Below, piece by piece: positions 47,634 through 57,148 of a stretch of DNA of 57,148 nt; the stretch's first letter is position 1, and the number at the start of each line of letters is the position of its first letter. Origin of the DNA: Tepidibacter thalassicus DSM 15285 (GTDB lineage Bacteria; Bacillota; Clostridia; Peptostreptococcales; Peptostreptococcaceae). Location: contig NZ_FQXH01000015.1 of the NCBI RefSeq assembly GCF_900129915.1, positions 1-57,148 on the forward strand, written 5' to 3'. The position numbers and the translations under genes are program-made. The notes beneath the pieces were generated by a model, which saw only the letters and a program-made list of their open reading frames with translations, made no database searches and was not told the DNA's origin.

Positions 47634-47704
47634 TATGAGCTTAGTCTCATTTCTCTGCCCTATTAAGTTAGGGCCGTTTAAGTCCAAAGGGAGGTGAATT
47701 TATA
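47634..47704 (+). promoter_or_regulatory. rpsF leader, probable S6:S18 autoregulatory RNA
   Basis: The short leader folds into CCCTA-TTAAGT-TAGGG (47658-47673) followed at once by CCG and then the ribosome site. A hairpin with an adjacent unpaired CCG before rpsF is the feature recognised by the S6:S18 complex in many bacteria to repress its own operon. Read by eye. Confidence 0.55.
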
Positions 47705-47992
47705 ATGAAAAAATATGAATTAATTTATGTATTAAAACCAAATGTAGAAGAAGAAGTAAAAGAAAAAGTACAAAACAAAGTTAAAGAAATGGTTGAATCA
47801 GTAAATGGACAAGTTGAAAATGTTGATGTATGGGGTAACAAAAAATTAGCTTATCCAATACAAAAGTTTACTGAAGGATACTATGTATTAGTGAACTTTA
47901 CAGCTAATACAGAGTTACCAAAAGAAATCGATAGAAATTTAAGAATCAATGAAAATGTAATAAGACATATGATTGTTAATATTGAAGAGTAA
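47705..47992 (+). CDS. rpsF: 30S ribosomal protein S6
   Basis: 95 residues, MKKYELIYVLKPN...WGNKKLAYPIQKFTEGYYVLVNF, the complete S6 fold. It forms a heterodimer with S18 on the platform of the 30S subunit. The operon rpsF-ssb-rpsR is conserved, with a strong GGGAGGTGA site. Confidence 0.98.
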   Translation: MKKYELIYVLKPNVEEEVKEKVQNKVKEMVESVNGQVENVDVWGNKKLAYPIQKFTEGYYVLVNFTANTELPKEIDRNLRINENVIRHMIVNIEE

Positions 47993-48016
47993 TAGTATTT
48001 ATTAGGTGGTGTTTTT

Positions 48017-48448
48017 ATGAATAGTGTTGTTTTGGTGGGCAGGTTAACTCGTGACCCAGAACTTAGGTACATTCCAGGAACAGGAAAACCAGTAGCCACC
48101 TTTTCGTTAGCAGTAAATAGACCTTTTACTAACAAAGAAGGAAAAAGAGAAGCTGATTTTTTTAATATAGTAGTTTGGGGAAAAGCAGGAGAAAATTGTG
48201 CTAACTATCTTTCTAAAGGAAGATTAGTGTCTGTTAAAGGTTCAATTCAAAATAGAACTTATGAAACCCAAACTGGAGAAAAAAGATATATAACAGAGAT
48301 TATTGCAGATAGAGTAGAATTTTTAGAATCAAAAAATAGATTAGAATCTCAAAATTCAGTTTCGGATAATCTTGAAAGAAATTTTGAGCCAGTAGGGCTT
48401 GATCCAGAAGGTTTTCAAGCACTAGATGATGATGATATTCCATTCTAA
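48017..48448 (+). CDS. ssb: Single-stranded DNA-binding protein
   Basis: 143 residues. The OB fold starts [18 protein letters not shown], with the conserved [18 protein letters not shown] (about 55). The acidic C-terminal tip DDDDIPF (137-143) recruits RecR/RecO, PriA and other partners. It lies between rpsF and rpsR as in most Firmicutes. Confidence 0.98.
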   Translation: MNSVVLVGRLTRDPELRYIPGTGKPVATFSLAVNRPFTNKEGKREADFFNIVVWGKAGENCANYLSKGRLVSVKGSIQNRTYETQTGEKRYITEIIADRVEFLESKNRLESQNSVSDNLERNFEPVGLDPEGFQALDDDDIPF

Positions 48449-48467
48449 GAAGAAGGAGGGAAGTTTT

Positions 48468-48695
48468 GTGGTGAATAAAAGAAGACGTCGTAAGAGAAGA
48501 GTATGTGCTTTTTGTGCTGACAAAAACGCTAAAATAGATTATAAAAATGTAAGTAAGTTATCTAAGTACATCACAGAAAGAGGTAAAATATTACCTAGAA
48601 GAATTTCTGGAACATGTGCTAAACATCAAAGAGAATTAACTACAGCTATAAAAAGAGCTAGAAATATAGCACTTTTACCATATACAATAGACTAA
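48468..48695 (+). CDS. rpsR: 30S ribosomal protein S18
   Basis: 75 residues from GTG 48468 (or GTG 48471), chosen by AAGGAGGG eight bases upstream. The zinc-type pair CAFCADK (about 11-17) and the signature [22 protein letters not shown] are present. S18 pairs with S6. Confidence 0.97.
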   Translation: MVNKRRRRKRRVCAFCADKNAKIDYKNVSKLSKYITERGKILPRRISGTCAKHQRELTTAIKRARNIALLPYTID

Positions 48696-48696
48696 T

Positions 48697-48725
48697 AAAA
48701 ACGAGCCTTTTGGCTCGTTTTTTAT
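48697..48725 (+). terminator. Intrinsic terminator of rpsF-ssb-rpsR
   Basis: AAAACGAGCC / GGCTCGTTTT with a 4-nt loop and a T-run. Confidence 0.9.
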
Positions 48726-48777
48726 ATATAGTGGACGTTTTTATATGGTATAATTGTATATTAAGGGGGGATATGTT

Positions 48778-49098
48778 TTGAAAATAGATAGAGGACTTGA
48801 GGTTACTAGAAATATAAAGATAATAGAATGGCTTAAAACGGAAATGCTAAATAGTATAGCTGCTCTATATGATTTAATGTTAAAAGGGGCAAGTTATACT
48901 GATGAAGTAATTCAGGATATTCTTGCAAATATAATAATGGTAACCTATTTATTGGGAAGAAGATTGGGATTTAATTTTTCTGATATAGATAAAAAAATGA
49001 GGGAAAAAATAATAATAGCCATAAATGAAGAACATAAGGTTGAAAAATGGTATAACGATTTGACAAAATTAAAGGATCATATAAAATTTAGGGAGTGA
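48778..49098 (+). CDS. MazG-like family protein
   Basis: 106 residues from TTG 48778, with GGGGGG eight bases upstream; an upstream ATG at 48754 would precede that site. It is all-helical, with EWLKTEMLNSIAALYDLMLKGA and TYLLGRRLGFNFSDIDKKM of the MazG-like family (PF12643 by memory), a reduced relative of nucleotide pyrophosphohydrolases. The catalytic EExxE/ExxD motifs of true MazG are incomplete, so activity is uncertain. It overlaps the RBS of yybS by a few bases and probably starts the gdpP operon. Confidence 0.72.
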   Translation: MKIDRGLEVTRNIKIIEWLKTEMLNSIAALYDLMLKGASYTDEVIQDILANIIMVTYLLGRRLGFNFSDIDKKMREKIIIAINEEHKVEKWYNDLTKLKDHIKFRE

Positions 49099-49103
49099 TT
49101 TTT

Positions 49104-50039
49104 TTGATAAATATGAGCAATAGACAAAGATTAACAGAAGCAGGTATTGTATCAGTCATAGGTGTTATATTTTCAATATTAGTTAATAATATTCCTTTTT
49201 TAAGTTTATTTGCTTTGTTTATTTCAATTCCTTATATAATAATTACAGCTAGGTGTGGAATAAAACATTCAATTATTTCTATTGTAGTATCTTCGGTTAT
49301 TTTGCTGTTTGTAACAAATCCAATTTATGCTTTAACTGTGTTTTTATTATTTTTTGTTCCAGCTGTATTTATTGGATACAATATTTATAAAAATAAGTCG
49401 CCTGTAAATGCTGTATCTTGGGGAGCATTTGCATCTATTATAACTATAGTAATATACATTAAGTTAGTTGTAGTATTTTTTAATTTTGATATAATAGAGC
49501 AAACTATAAAAATGTTTGAGCAAGCTTTAAATATGCAACAAGAGTTTTTAACTCAATTAAATTCGATGGAAAAAAACTCAAAAATAGCATTTATAATGGA
49601 ATATATATTGACAATTATACCTAGTATAGTGATAATTATTCCGTCTATAATAATTTCTTTTACAAATTATTTTGTGTCGTTATTTATATTGAGGAGAACT
49701 AAAGGGTATAATGAAAAATTGCCTAGTATTAAAGATTTTGCACTTCCAGGAAATATATTTATAGGAGTAATTTTGATATATTTATTGTCAATGATTCTAA
49801 AGGATATTAATGGAATTTATTATAACACAATAATTATAAATACAGAAATAGTGTTTTTAATTATATTTTTAATTCAGGGAATTTGTGTATATAGTTATTT
49901 TTTAGATAAAATAAAAGTAAGACAGGGAATTAAGAATATACTTTTAGTAGTATCTATATTAATAGGACCTTTGCTGTTTATGATGTCAATAATTGGGATG
50001 ATAGATTCCGTAGTAGATTTTAGAAGGATAAGAAGGTAA
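49104..50039 (+). CDS. YybS-like (DUF2232) membrane protein
   Basis: 311 residues from TTG 49104 (GGGAG eight bases upstream; ATG 49113 is an alternative). Eight or so membrane helices; the family's first helix reads TEAGIVSVIGVIFSILV. YybS/DUF2232 is always found before gdpP-rplI-dnaB in Firmicutes, with unknown function. It belongs to the energy-coupling-factor-S-like fold group according to published classifications as I recall, but a substrate is not known. Confidence 0.8.
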   Translation: MINMSNRQRLTEAGIVSVIGVIFSILVNNIPFLSLFALFISIPYIIITARCGIKHSIISIVVSSVILLFVTNPIYALTVFLLFFVPAVFIGYNIYKNKSPVNAVSWGAFASIITIVIYIKLVVVFFNFDIIEQTIKMFEQALNMQQEFLTQLNSMEKNSKIAFIMEYILTIIPSIVIIIPSIIISFTNYFVSLFILRRTKGYNEKLPSIKDFALPGNIFIGVILIYLLSMILKDINGIYYNTIIINTEIVFLIIFLIQGICVYSYFLDKIKVRQGIKNILLVVSILIGPLLFMMSIIGMIDSVVDFRRIRR

Positions 50040-50053
50040 TTTAGGAGGGGCTT

Positions 50054-52048
50054 ATGAAAGATAAGCTAAATTTAAAGATTTGTTTACCTGAAACTAATAT
50101 GTATTTTATTATAATATTTATATTGAGTTTAACGGTGTTTTTTTATAATTTTTATTTGGGAATTGCTTTTTTTATTGTGTTTTTATATTTAGTTTATCAT
50201 AATTTGAAAATCAGATATATAAGACGTGATGAATGGACTAAATATATTGAAAATTTATCCATAGATATAGATGATACTACTAAAAAAGCTATTTTAAATT
50301 TACCTATACCACTTTGTGTTTTGGAATTTGATGGAAGAATAAATTGGTATAATAATAAATTTTCAAATATGATAAATGAAAGAAACATTTTAGGGAAAGG
50401 GATACAAGATTTTATTCCAAATTTGAGTTTGAGAAAAGTGTTGAATGAAAGTAAAGAACTGTATACTGAAGTCGATTATAATAATAAAAAATATAATGTT
50501 ATATATAATATAGTAAAAAGTAGAAGAGAAAATGATGTAAAATATTTGATAATGGTATACTGGATAGATAAAACAGAATATGTTAAATTATTAAATAAAT
50601 ATGAAGAAGAAAAAACAGTAATAGCTCTTATTCAAATTGATAGTTACGATGAAGTTTTAGAGAGTGCAAAGCAAGATGTGAGACCTTTGATTATTGCAGA
50701 ACTTGAGAGAAAATTGAATTCTTGGGCATTAAGTTTAAAAGGAGCTTTTAGAAAAAATAGTAAGGATAAATATACTTTGATAATTACAGCTAAAGAATTA
50801 GAAAATTTGGAAGCAGATAAATTTACTATACTTGATGAAATAAGGGAAATTGATTATGGAAATAAGTTGCCTTTTTCATTAAGTATAGGAATAGGATTTA
50901 TGGGGGAAACTCTTCAAGAAAATTTAAAGTATGCTATTAGTGCGCTTGATCTTGCATTAGGTAGAGGTGGAGATCAAGCTGTTATAAAGAGAAAAGATAA
51001 ATCTATATTTTATGGAGGGAAATCTAAGGCTGTAGAGAAAAAGACAAAAGTTAAGTCAAGGCTTATAGGACATGCATTAAAGGATTTAATACTTGACTCC
51101 AAAGATATATATATCATGGGACATAAATATCCAGATTTAGATTCAATAGGAGCTGCTATTGGGATTTACAATATTTGTATATCGCTGAATAAAAAGTCTA
51201 ATATTGTTATTCAATCTTTAAATTCTTCAATAGATTTATTTATGGAAAGAGTAAAAAGTGATGAAAAATATAAAGATGCATTTATTGGTAAAGACGAAGC
51301 TATAAGATATTGTACTAAGGATAGTTTGGTTATAGTTGTAGATACTCATAGACCAAATTTTACTGAATGTGAAGAATTGCTTAAAATATCTGAAAGGATA
51401 GTAGTAATTGATCATCACAGAAGAGGTGTAGAATTTATAGATAATGCAGTTTTGATTTATCATGAAACATATGCTTCTTCTACTTGTGAAATGGTAACAG
51501 AATTAATTCAATATATAGATGAAAAAACAAATATAGATAAGTTAGCTGCAGAAGCTTTACTTGCAGGGATTACTCTAGATACTAAAAATTTCACATTTAA
51601 AACAGGAGTTAGAACATTTGAAGCAGCTTCTATTTTAAGAAAATTAGGAGCTGATACAACATCTGTAAAGAAGTTATTTCAAGATGATTTAGATAATTTT
51701 ATTGCAAAGGCTGAAATAATAAAAAATGCTAAAATAATACAAAGTAAAATTGCTATATCAGTTTGTCCTGTTGATGCTGAAAATTCAAAATTAGTTGCAG
51801 CTCAAGGAGCTGATGAACTTTTAAATATAAAAGGAATAATAGCATCTTTTGTATTGGCAAAGGGTATTGATGATGTAGTATATATAAGTGCAAGATCTCT
51901 TGGAGAGATAAATGTACAAGTGCTTATGGAGAAACTTGGAGGTGGAGGACATATTGATGTAGCAGGAGCACAGCTTAAAGATGTTTCTATTGAGGAAACA
52001 ATTAGAATAATAGAAGAATTAGTAAATGAATACTTAAAGGAGGATTAG
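50054..52048 (+). CDS. gdpP: Cyclic-di-AMP phosphodiesterase GdpP (YybT)
   Basis: 664 residues. Two N-terminal transmembrane helices (about 13-30, 32-50), a PAS-like domain (about 75-170), a degenerate GGDEF domain (about 175-305, [10 protein letters not shown] instead of GGDEF) and a C-terminal DHH/DHHA1 phosphodiesterase. The DHH motif is VVIDHHRRG (about 454-462), with HKYPDLDS (about 355) for metal binding and [11 protein letters not shown] (about 632). It hydrolyses c-di-AMP to pApA and so affects osmotic balance and beta-lactam tolerance. Confidence 0.95.
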   Translation: MKDKLNLKICLPETNMYFIIIFILSLTVFFYNFYLGIAFFIVFLYLVYHNLKIRYIRRDEWTKYIENLSIDIDDTTKKAILNLPIPLCVLEFDGRINWYNNKFSNMINERNILGKGIQDFIPNLSLRKVLNESKELYTEVDYNNKKYNVIYNIVKSRRENDVKYLIMVYWIDKTEYVKLLNKYEEEKTVIALIQIDSYDEVLESAKQDVRPLIIAELERKLNSWALSLKGAFRKNSKDKYTLIITAKELENLEADKFTILDEIREIDYGNKLPFSLSIGIGFMGETLQENLKYAISALDLALGRGGDQAVIKRKDKSIFYGGKSKAVEKKTKVKSRLIGHALKDLILDSKDIYIMGHKYPDLDSIGAAIGIYNICISLNKKSNIVIQSLNSSIDLFMERVKSDEKYKDAFIGKDEAIRYCTKDSLVIVVDTHRPNFTECEELLKISERIVVIDHHRRGVEFIDNAVLIYHETYASSTCEMVTELIQYIDEKTNIDKLAAEALLAGITLDTKNFTFKTGVRTFEAASILRKLGADTTSVKKLFQDDLDNFIAKAEIIKNAKIIQSKIAISVCPVDAENSKLVAAQGADELLNIKGIIASFVLAKGIDDVVYISARSLGEINVQVLMEKLGGGGHIDVAGAQLKDVSIEETIRIIEELVNEYLKED

Positions 52049-52050
52049 AT

Positions 52051-52500
52051 ATGAAAGTTATTTTATTAAAGGATATAAAAGGGACTGGAAAAAAAGGTGA
52101 TGTAATTAATGTAAGTGATGGATATGCAAGAAATTATTTATTTCCAAGGAATTTAGCTAAGGAAGCAACTAAAGGAAATTTAAAAGTTTTAAATGATCAA
52201 AAAACAGCTCAAAGATTAAGAGAAGAAAGAGAATTTGAAAAGGCTAAAGAACTTGGAAAAGAAATGGAAAAAATAACTTTGACTTTATATTCTAAAGCTG
52301 GAGAAGGAGGAAGATTGTTTGGATCTGTAACTTCAAAAGATATAGCTTTGGAATTAAAGAAGAAACACAAGATAGATGTAGATAAAAGAAAAGTTTTATT
52401 AGATGAACCTATAAGATGTTTAGGTGCTAGATATGTTGAAATTAAAATTCACCCTAAAGTAGTTACTAAAATAAGAGTGGATGTAAAGGAAAAGAAATAG
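52051..52500 (+). CDS. rplI: 50S ribosomal protein L9
   Basis: 149 residues. The N-terminal domain [36 protein letters not shown] is the L9 signature (given as its start and the YARNYLFP motif), followed by a long connecting helix and the C-terminal domain with [16 protein letters not shown]. It lies two bases after gdpP and 18 bp before dnaB. Confidence 0.98.
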   Translation: MKVILLKDIKGTGKKGDVINVSDGYARNYLFPRNLAKEATKGNLKVLNDQKTAQRLREEREFEKAKELGKEMEKITLTLYSKAGEGGRLFGSVTSKDIALELKKKHKIDVDKRKVLLDEPIRCLGARYVEIKIHPKVVTKIRVDVKEKK

Positions 52501-52518
52501 TTTTTAGGAGGGGGCAAA

Positions 52519-53847
52519 ATGGAATATATGGGAAGAATTCCTCCTCATAGTATAGATGCAGAGCAGTCTGTTTTAGGTGCTATATTACTTGATAAGGATG
52601 CTATTGTAGTTGTTTCTGAGGTAATAAAACCTGAAGATTTTTATAAAGATGTTCATAAAGAAATTTATGAGGCTATAATTACTCTTTATAGAGAAAGCGA
52701 GCCTATTGATATAGTTACATTGACGGAAGAATTGAAAAGGAGAAATACTTTAGATTTAGTAGGTGGAATAACTTATTTAACAAATCTTTCCACTGCTGTT
52801 CCGAGCACTTCAAATGTTAAAAATTATGCCGATATAGTAAAGGAAAAGTCTGTTTTAAGAAAATTAATAAAAGCTTCTTCTGAAATTTTGGATTTAGGAT
52901 ATACAGGGTCAGAAGACATTGATAGAATTTTAGAATCAGCAGAAAAAAAGATATTTGATATATCTCAAGAAAAAACAGGAGATAATTTAAAACCAATAAG
53001 TGATGTTTTGATGAGTGCATATGATACTTTAGAAGAACTTTATAAGAATAAAGGAAGTATCACAGGGATTACTACTGGATTTATAGATTTAGATAGAAAA
53101 ACTAATGGTCTTCAAAGAACAGATTTGGTACTCATAGCAGCTCGTCCAGCTATGGGGAAAACTGCTTTTTCTTTGAATTTAGTTCAAAATGCAGCTTTAA
53201 AGGATAATATATCAGCTGCTGTTTTTAGTCTTGAGATGTCAAAAGAACAGCTTATACAGCGTATGCTTTCAGCGCAGTCTCATGTAGAACTTAATAAATT
53301 GAAAACAGGGAATTTAGATGAAGATGATTGGCCAAAGCTTATAGAGGCTATGGGAGCTTTGTCTAGGGCAAAAATTTATATAGATGATACTCCTGGTATA
53401 ACTATAATGGAAGTGAGATCTAAATGTAGAAGGCTTAAAATAGAAAAGGGACTTGACCTTGTATTAATAGATTACCTTCAACTTATGGAAAGTGATTCTA
53501 AAAGTGAAAGTAGACAGCAAGAGATATCTAAAATATCTAGGTCATTAAAAATTCTTGCAAAAGAGTTAAATTGTCCAGTTATAGCTTTATCTCAACTTTC
53601 TCGTGCTCCTGAGCTTAGATCTGATCATAGACCTATACTTTCAGATCTTAGAGAATCTGGGGCAATTGAACAAGATGCAGATATAGTTATGTTTTTGTAT
53701 AGGGATGAATATTATCATCCAGATTCAGAAAAGAAAAATATAGGGGAAATAATTATAGCAAAACATCGCCATGGCGAAACTGGTACTGTGGAGCTTGCTT
53801 GGCTTGGGGAGTTTCAAAAATTTCACAATTTGGCTAGAAATATGTAA
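52519..53847 (+). CDS. dnaB: Replicative DNA helicase
   Basis: 442 residues. The N-terminal DnaG-binding helical domain (PPHSIDAEQSVLGAILLD, 6-23) is followed by a RecA-type ATPase with Walker A AARPAMGKTAF (about 205-215), Walker B LVLIDYLQLM (about 312-321) and the arginine finger. No intein is present. In B. subtilis this protein is called DnaC. A terminator follows. Confidence 0.98.
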   Translation: MEYMGRIPPHSIDAEQSVLGAILLDKDAIVVVSEVIKPEDFYKDVHKEIYEAIITLYRESEPIDIVTLTEELKRRNTLDLVGGITYLTNLSTAVPSTSNVKNYADIVKEKSVLRKLIKASSEILDLGYTGSEDIDRILESAEKKIFDISQEKTGDNLKPISDVLMSAYDTLEELYKNKGSITGITTGFIDLDRKTNGLQRTDLVLIAARPAMGKTAFSLNLVQNAALKDNISAAVFSLEMSKEQLIQRMLSAQSHVELNKLKTGNLDEDDWPKLIEAMGALSRAKIYIDDTPGITIMEVRSKCRRLKIEKGLDLVLIDYLQLMESDSKSESRQQEISKISRSLKILAKELNCPVIALSQLSRAPELRSDHRPILSDLRESGAIEQDADIVMFLYRDEYYHPDSEKKNIGEIIIAKHRHGETGTVELAWLGEFQKFHNLARNM

Positions 53848-53853
53848 TTTTGC

Positions 53854-53890
53854 AAAGTCCAATATTATTTAAATAGTATTGGACTTTCAT
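53854..53890 (+). terminator. Intrinsic terminator of dnaB
   Basis: AAAGTCCAATA...TATTGGACTTT inverted repeat with a T-rich right flank. Confidence 0.78.
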
Positions 53891-53907
53891 TGTATTTGTT
53901 ATAATAA

Positions 53908-53941
53908 ATATCCACATTATCCACAAGATATATGTTGATAA
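53908..53941. promoter_or_regulatory. DnaA-box cluster upstream of the HD-GYP-like gene
   Basis: A perfect TTATCCACA (53917-53925) is preceded directly by ATATCCACA (53908-53916, one mismatch) and followed by TGTTGATAA (53933-53941). Three boxes in 34 bp lie 23 kb from oriC and 36 bp from the start codon of the downstream gene. Confidence 0.75.
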
Positions 53942-53976
53942 ATGTAGGGTTATAATAAAAAGGGAGAAATAAGAGG

Positions 53977-55188
53977 ATGAATATTAAATGTGTAAATAGT
54001 AAAATAGAAGTTAGATTAGACGAACTTTTATCATCACTCTCTATAGCTTTAGATTTGACAGAGAACAAAAGTTTAGACCATTCAAGAAGAACTGCTTATA
54101 TATCTTATAGAATAGCTGAAAAATTAAATGTCAATCAAGATATAAAAGAAAATGTATATTATGCATCGTTTTTACATGATATAGGAATATCGAATATGCC
54201 ATATCAAGGTAGTTTAGAGGAAATACATAGTAGTTTAAATTTAAAGAAAGCGCATTCTGATATGGGTTATAAAATAGTAAAGAATTTGCCATTTGATGAG
54301 GATATATCAAAGTATATATTATATCATCATGAAAATTACGATGGTTCAGGTCCAAATTTTATAGCTAGAGATGATATTCCAATAGGAGCACAAATAATTT
54401 CAATAGGAGATTATTTTGATATTGCTCATAAAAGAGGGGATATTTCTAATAAAGAAAAAGAAAGAATGAGAGAATTAATAAAGTCAAATAAAAATAAAAA
54501 ATTTAATCCAGAAATAGTGGAAGCTCTTTTGGAGCTAATGGAAACTGATAAGTTTTGGCTTGATTTATCTATTAATTTAAACTATGAAGTAATGAATTTG
54601 ATAACGCCAGAAAAGGTAAAATTAATAACAATAGATGAGCTTGGACAAATAGCGAAGGCTTTCTCAGTTATTATAGATGGAAAAAGTAAATTTACACATT
54701 TACATTCAACTGGTTTAGCTAATAATGTATATAAAGTTGCAAAATATATTGGATTTGATGAGCAAAAGAGCAGGAAAATGGAAATAGCAGGATATTTGCA
54801 TGATATAGGAAAACTTGCTGTTCCAAATTATATATTAGATAAACCAGGAAAATTAACTGTTGAAGAATTTAATATTATCAAGACACATGCATATTGGACT
54901 AAGTTGATATTGTCGCAAGTGAAAAGCTTTAGAGATGATATTGCACAGTGGGCAGGGAATCATCACGAGAAACTAAATGGACAAGGTTATCCTGAAAAGT
55001 TAAAAGGAGATGAAATTACAAAAGAAGATCAAATTGTGGGAATTTGTGATATATATCAAGCTTTAACAGAAGATAGACCATATAGAAAAGGTATGGATAA
55101 ATTAACAGCTTTAAGTATAATAAAAGATATAGTATATAGTGGTGGATTTGATGAAAAAATATATAAGCTATTTAAAGAAGCTATATAA
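53977..55188 (+). CDS. Tandem HD domain protein with C-terminal HD-GYP-like domain
   Basis: 403 residues with two HD modules. The first (about 25-170) has HSRRTAYISYRIAEKL, LHDIG and YHHENYDGSGP. The second (about 235-400) has HSTGLANNVYKVAKYIG, YLHDIGKLAVP, a distal NHHEKLNGQGYP and DIYQALTEDRPYRKG, the HD-GYP pattern with Asn in place of the usual Asp of HHExxDGxGYP. HD-GYP proteins hydrolyse cyclic dinucleotides or act as ligand-sensing scaffolds; the GYP-loop matches, but which signal is unknown. A DnaA-box cluster covers its promoter. Confidence 0.85.
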   Translation: MNIKCVNSKIEVRLDELLSSLSIALDLTENKSLDHSRRTAYISYRIAEKLNVNQDIKENVYYASFLHDIGISNMPYQGSLEEIHSSLNLKKAHSDMGYKIVKNLPFDEDISKYILYHHENYDGSGPNFIARDDIPIGAQIISIGDYFDIAHKRGDISNKEKERMRELIKSNKNKKFNPEIVEALLELMETDKFWLDLSINLNYEVMNLITPEKVKLITIDELGQIAKAFSVIIDGKSKFTHLHSTGLANNVYKVAKYIGFDEQKSRKMEIAGYLHDIGKLAVPNYILDKPGKLTVEEFNIIKTHAYWTKLILSQVKSFRDDIAQWAGNHHEKLNGQGYPEKLKGDEITKEDQIVGICDIYQALTEDRPYRKGMDKLTALSIIKDIVYSGGFDEKIYKLFKEAI

Positions 55189-55275
55189 AATTTTTGATTA
55201 TTGATTTAAAAACGAATATTTGATAGAATTATAATCGCAGTGTTCGTTACTTTGTGAATAAAGAGGTGAATTTAA

Positions 55276-56559
<1,284 letters not shown>

Positions 56560-56560
56560 C

Positions 56561-56595
56561 AACAAAAGTCTCGATATTATCGGGACTTTTGTTTT
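56561..56595 (+). terminator. Intrinsic terminator of purA
   Basis: AACAAAAGTC...GACTTTTGTT stem with the inner CGATA/TATCG pair, followed by TTTT. Confidence 0.87.
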
Positions 56596-56627
56596 ACAAA
56601 AAAACATAAAAAATTTGAAAAAAGATG

Positions 56628-56656
56628 TTGACATGTGTAGAAAAACATAGTAATAT
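56628..56656 (+). promoter_or_regulatory. Promoter of the tRNA array
   Basis: TTGACA (56628-56633), 17-bp spacer, TAATAT (56651-56656), 26 bp before the tRNA-Lys gene. Confidence 0.78.
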
Positions 56657-56681
56657 ATATACCTGTGAGCGGCAAAAATAA

Positions 56682-56757
56682 GACCCATTAGCTCAGTCGG
56701 TAGAGCACCTGACTTTTAATCAGGGTGTCCCGCGTTCGAGTCGCGGATGGGTCACCA
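56682..56757 (+). tRNA. tRNA-Lys (TTT)
   Basis: 76 nt with encoded CCA. Acceptor GACCCAT/ATGGGTC; anticodon loop CTTTTAA gives TTT. First gene of the array. Confidence 0.98.
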
Positions 56758-56768
56758 AATTATATAAT

Positions 56769-56842
56769 GGCGGCATAGCCAAGTGGTAAGGCAGAGGACT
56801 GCAACTCCTTTATCCCCAGTTCGAATCTGGGTGCCGCCTCCA
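56769..56842 (+). tRNA. tRNA-Cys (GCA)
   Basis: 74 nt, acceptor GGCGGCA/TGCCGCC, anticodon GCA in CTGCAAC, ends TCCA. Confidence 0.97.
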
Positions 56843-56870
56843 TTTTTTTTATTATTAAAATTTGATATAT

Positions 56871-56947
56871 GCGCCTATAGCTCAACTGGATAGAGTGTCT
56901 GACTACGAATCAGAAGGTTGGGGGTTCGAGTCCCTCTGGGCGCACCA
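56871..56947 (+). tRNA. tRNA-Arg (ACG)
   Basis: 77 nt, acceptor GCGCCTA/TGGGCGC, anticodon ACG in CTACGAA, CCA encoded. The A34 is the expected substrate of TadA encoded at 8419-8868. Confidence 0.97.
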
Positions 56948-56956
56948 CATTAAAAT

Positions 56957-57032
56957 GGGCTCATAGCTCAGCTGGGAGAGCACCTGCCTTACAAGCAGGG
57001 GGTCACAGGTTCGAGCCCTGTTGAGCCCACCA
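56957..57032 (+). tRNA. tRNA-Val (TAC)
   Basis: 76 nt, acceptor GGGCTCA/TGAGCCC, anticodon TAC in CTTACAA, CCA encoded. Confidence 0.97.
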
Positions 57033-57038
57033 ATATTT

Positions 57039-57115
57039 GGCCTGGTAGTTCAGTTGGTTAGAATGCCAGCCTGTCACGCTGGAGGTCGAGGGTTCGAGTC
57101 CCTTCCAGGTCGCCA
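57039..57115 (+). tRNA. tRNA-Asp (GTC)
   Basis: 77 nt, acceptor GGCCTGG/CCAGGTC, anticodon GTC in CTGTCAC, CCA encoded. Confidence 0.97.
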
Positions 57116-57124
57116 ATTAAATAT

Positions 57125-57148
57125 GCTGGCGTAGCTCAATTGGTAGAG
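57125..57148 (+). tRNA. tRNA, cut by window edge (probably Thr)
   Basis: Only the acceptor 5' strand GCTGGCG and the D arm TAGCTCAATTGGTAGAG are present. The anticodon lies outside. GCTGGCG plus this D arm is typical of bacillar/clostridial tRNA-Thr, but identity is a guess. Confidence 0.75.

Noticed and set aside
53865..54068. 67-codon minus-strand frame after dnaB
   Set aside because: No ribosome site, and it overlaps the HD-GYP-like gene start and the DnaA-box cluster.

Overview
The window is the replication-origin region of a very AT-rich, low-GC Gram-positive anaerobe of the class Clostridia. It carries NhaC, rubrerythrin, a seryl T-box, the large type of SRP RNA, dnaA-dnaN-yaaA-recF-remB-gyrB-gyrA, and two ParB paralogues (Noc and Spo0J). 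An rsbV-rsbW-sigB block lies directly downstream of gyrA. As far as I recall, that last arrangement is also found in Clostridioides difficile, so I lean towards the family Peptostreptococcaceae; species cannot be named from this alone.

Layout. dnaA (29.7-31.0 kb, minus) is flanked by two DnaA-box regions: a dnaA-dnaN spacer with a textbook unwinding module, and a roughly 640-bp spacer towards rpmH. Almost all genes left of the origin are on the minus strand and almost all genes right of it on the plus strand, so transcription follows replication. The main exception is a small head-on group at the far left (nhaC, a UPF0173 hydrolase, a diacylglycerol glucosyltransferase-like gene), next to a 16S rRNA gene that runs off the left edge.

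Left arm, read from the origin outward on the minus strand: dnaA, dnaN, yaaA, recF, remB, gyrB, gyrA; two small envelope proteins (YtxH, DUF948) leading into rsbV-rsbW-sigB; niaR and the quinolinate genes nadA-nadB-nadC with a PfoR-like membrane protein; a UPF0182 membrane protein; an MscS channel; rubrerythrin; T-box-controlled serS; then tadA, tRNA-Ser(GGA), SRP RNA, dnaX, ebfC, recR and a small ORF; then glutaredoxin and the rRNA operon.

Right arm on the plus strand: rpmH-rnpA-yidD-(IS605-like remnant)-yidC-jag-mnmE-mnmG-rsmG; noc, parA, parB; a cysteine-desulfurase-like gene, an HTH/TPR regulator, DUF5711 and CvpA proteins; YedF and DUF3343 (selenium-linked families) and DUF951; an aminotransferase; rpsF-ssb-rpsR; a MazG-like gene, yybS, gdpP, rplI, dnaB; an HD-GYP-like gene behind a DnaA-box cluster; purA; and a tRNA array (Lys, Cys, Arg, Val, Asp, then a cut-off tRNA, probably Thr).

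The genes are mostly conserved housekeeping. The unusual material is between them: a 117-bp repeat present twice with one mismatch, each copy carrying a perfect DnaA box and abutting an intrinsic terminator; a chain of stem-loops between ebfC and recR with a diverged, base-pair-compensated copy on the other side of recR; a tnpB-less IS200/IS605 right-end/omega-RNA-like relic before yidC; a Noc-binding-site-like palindrome in front of noc; and a parS-like site in front of mnmG. Assignments rest on reading motifs, gene order and ribosome binding sites by eye; no database search was possible.
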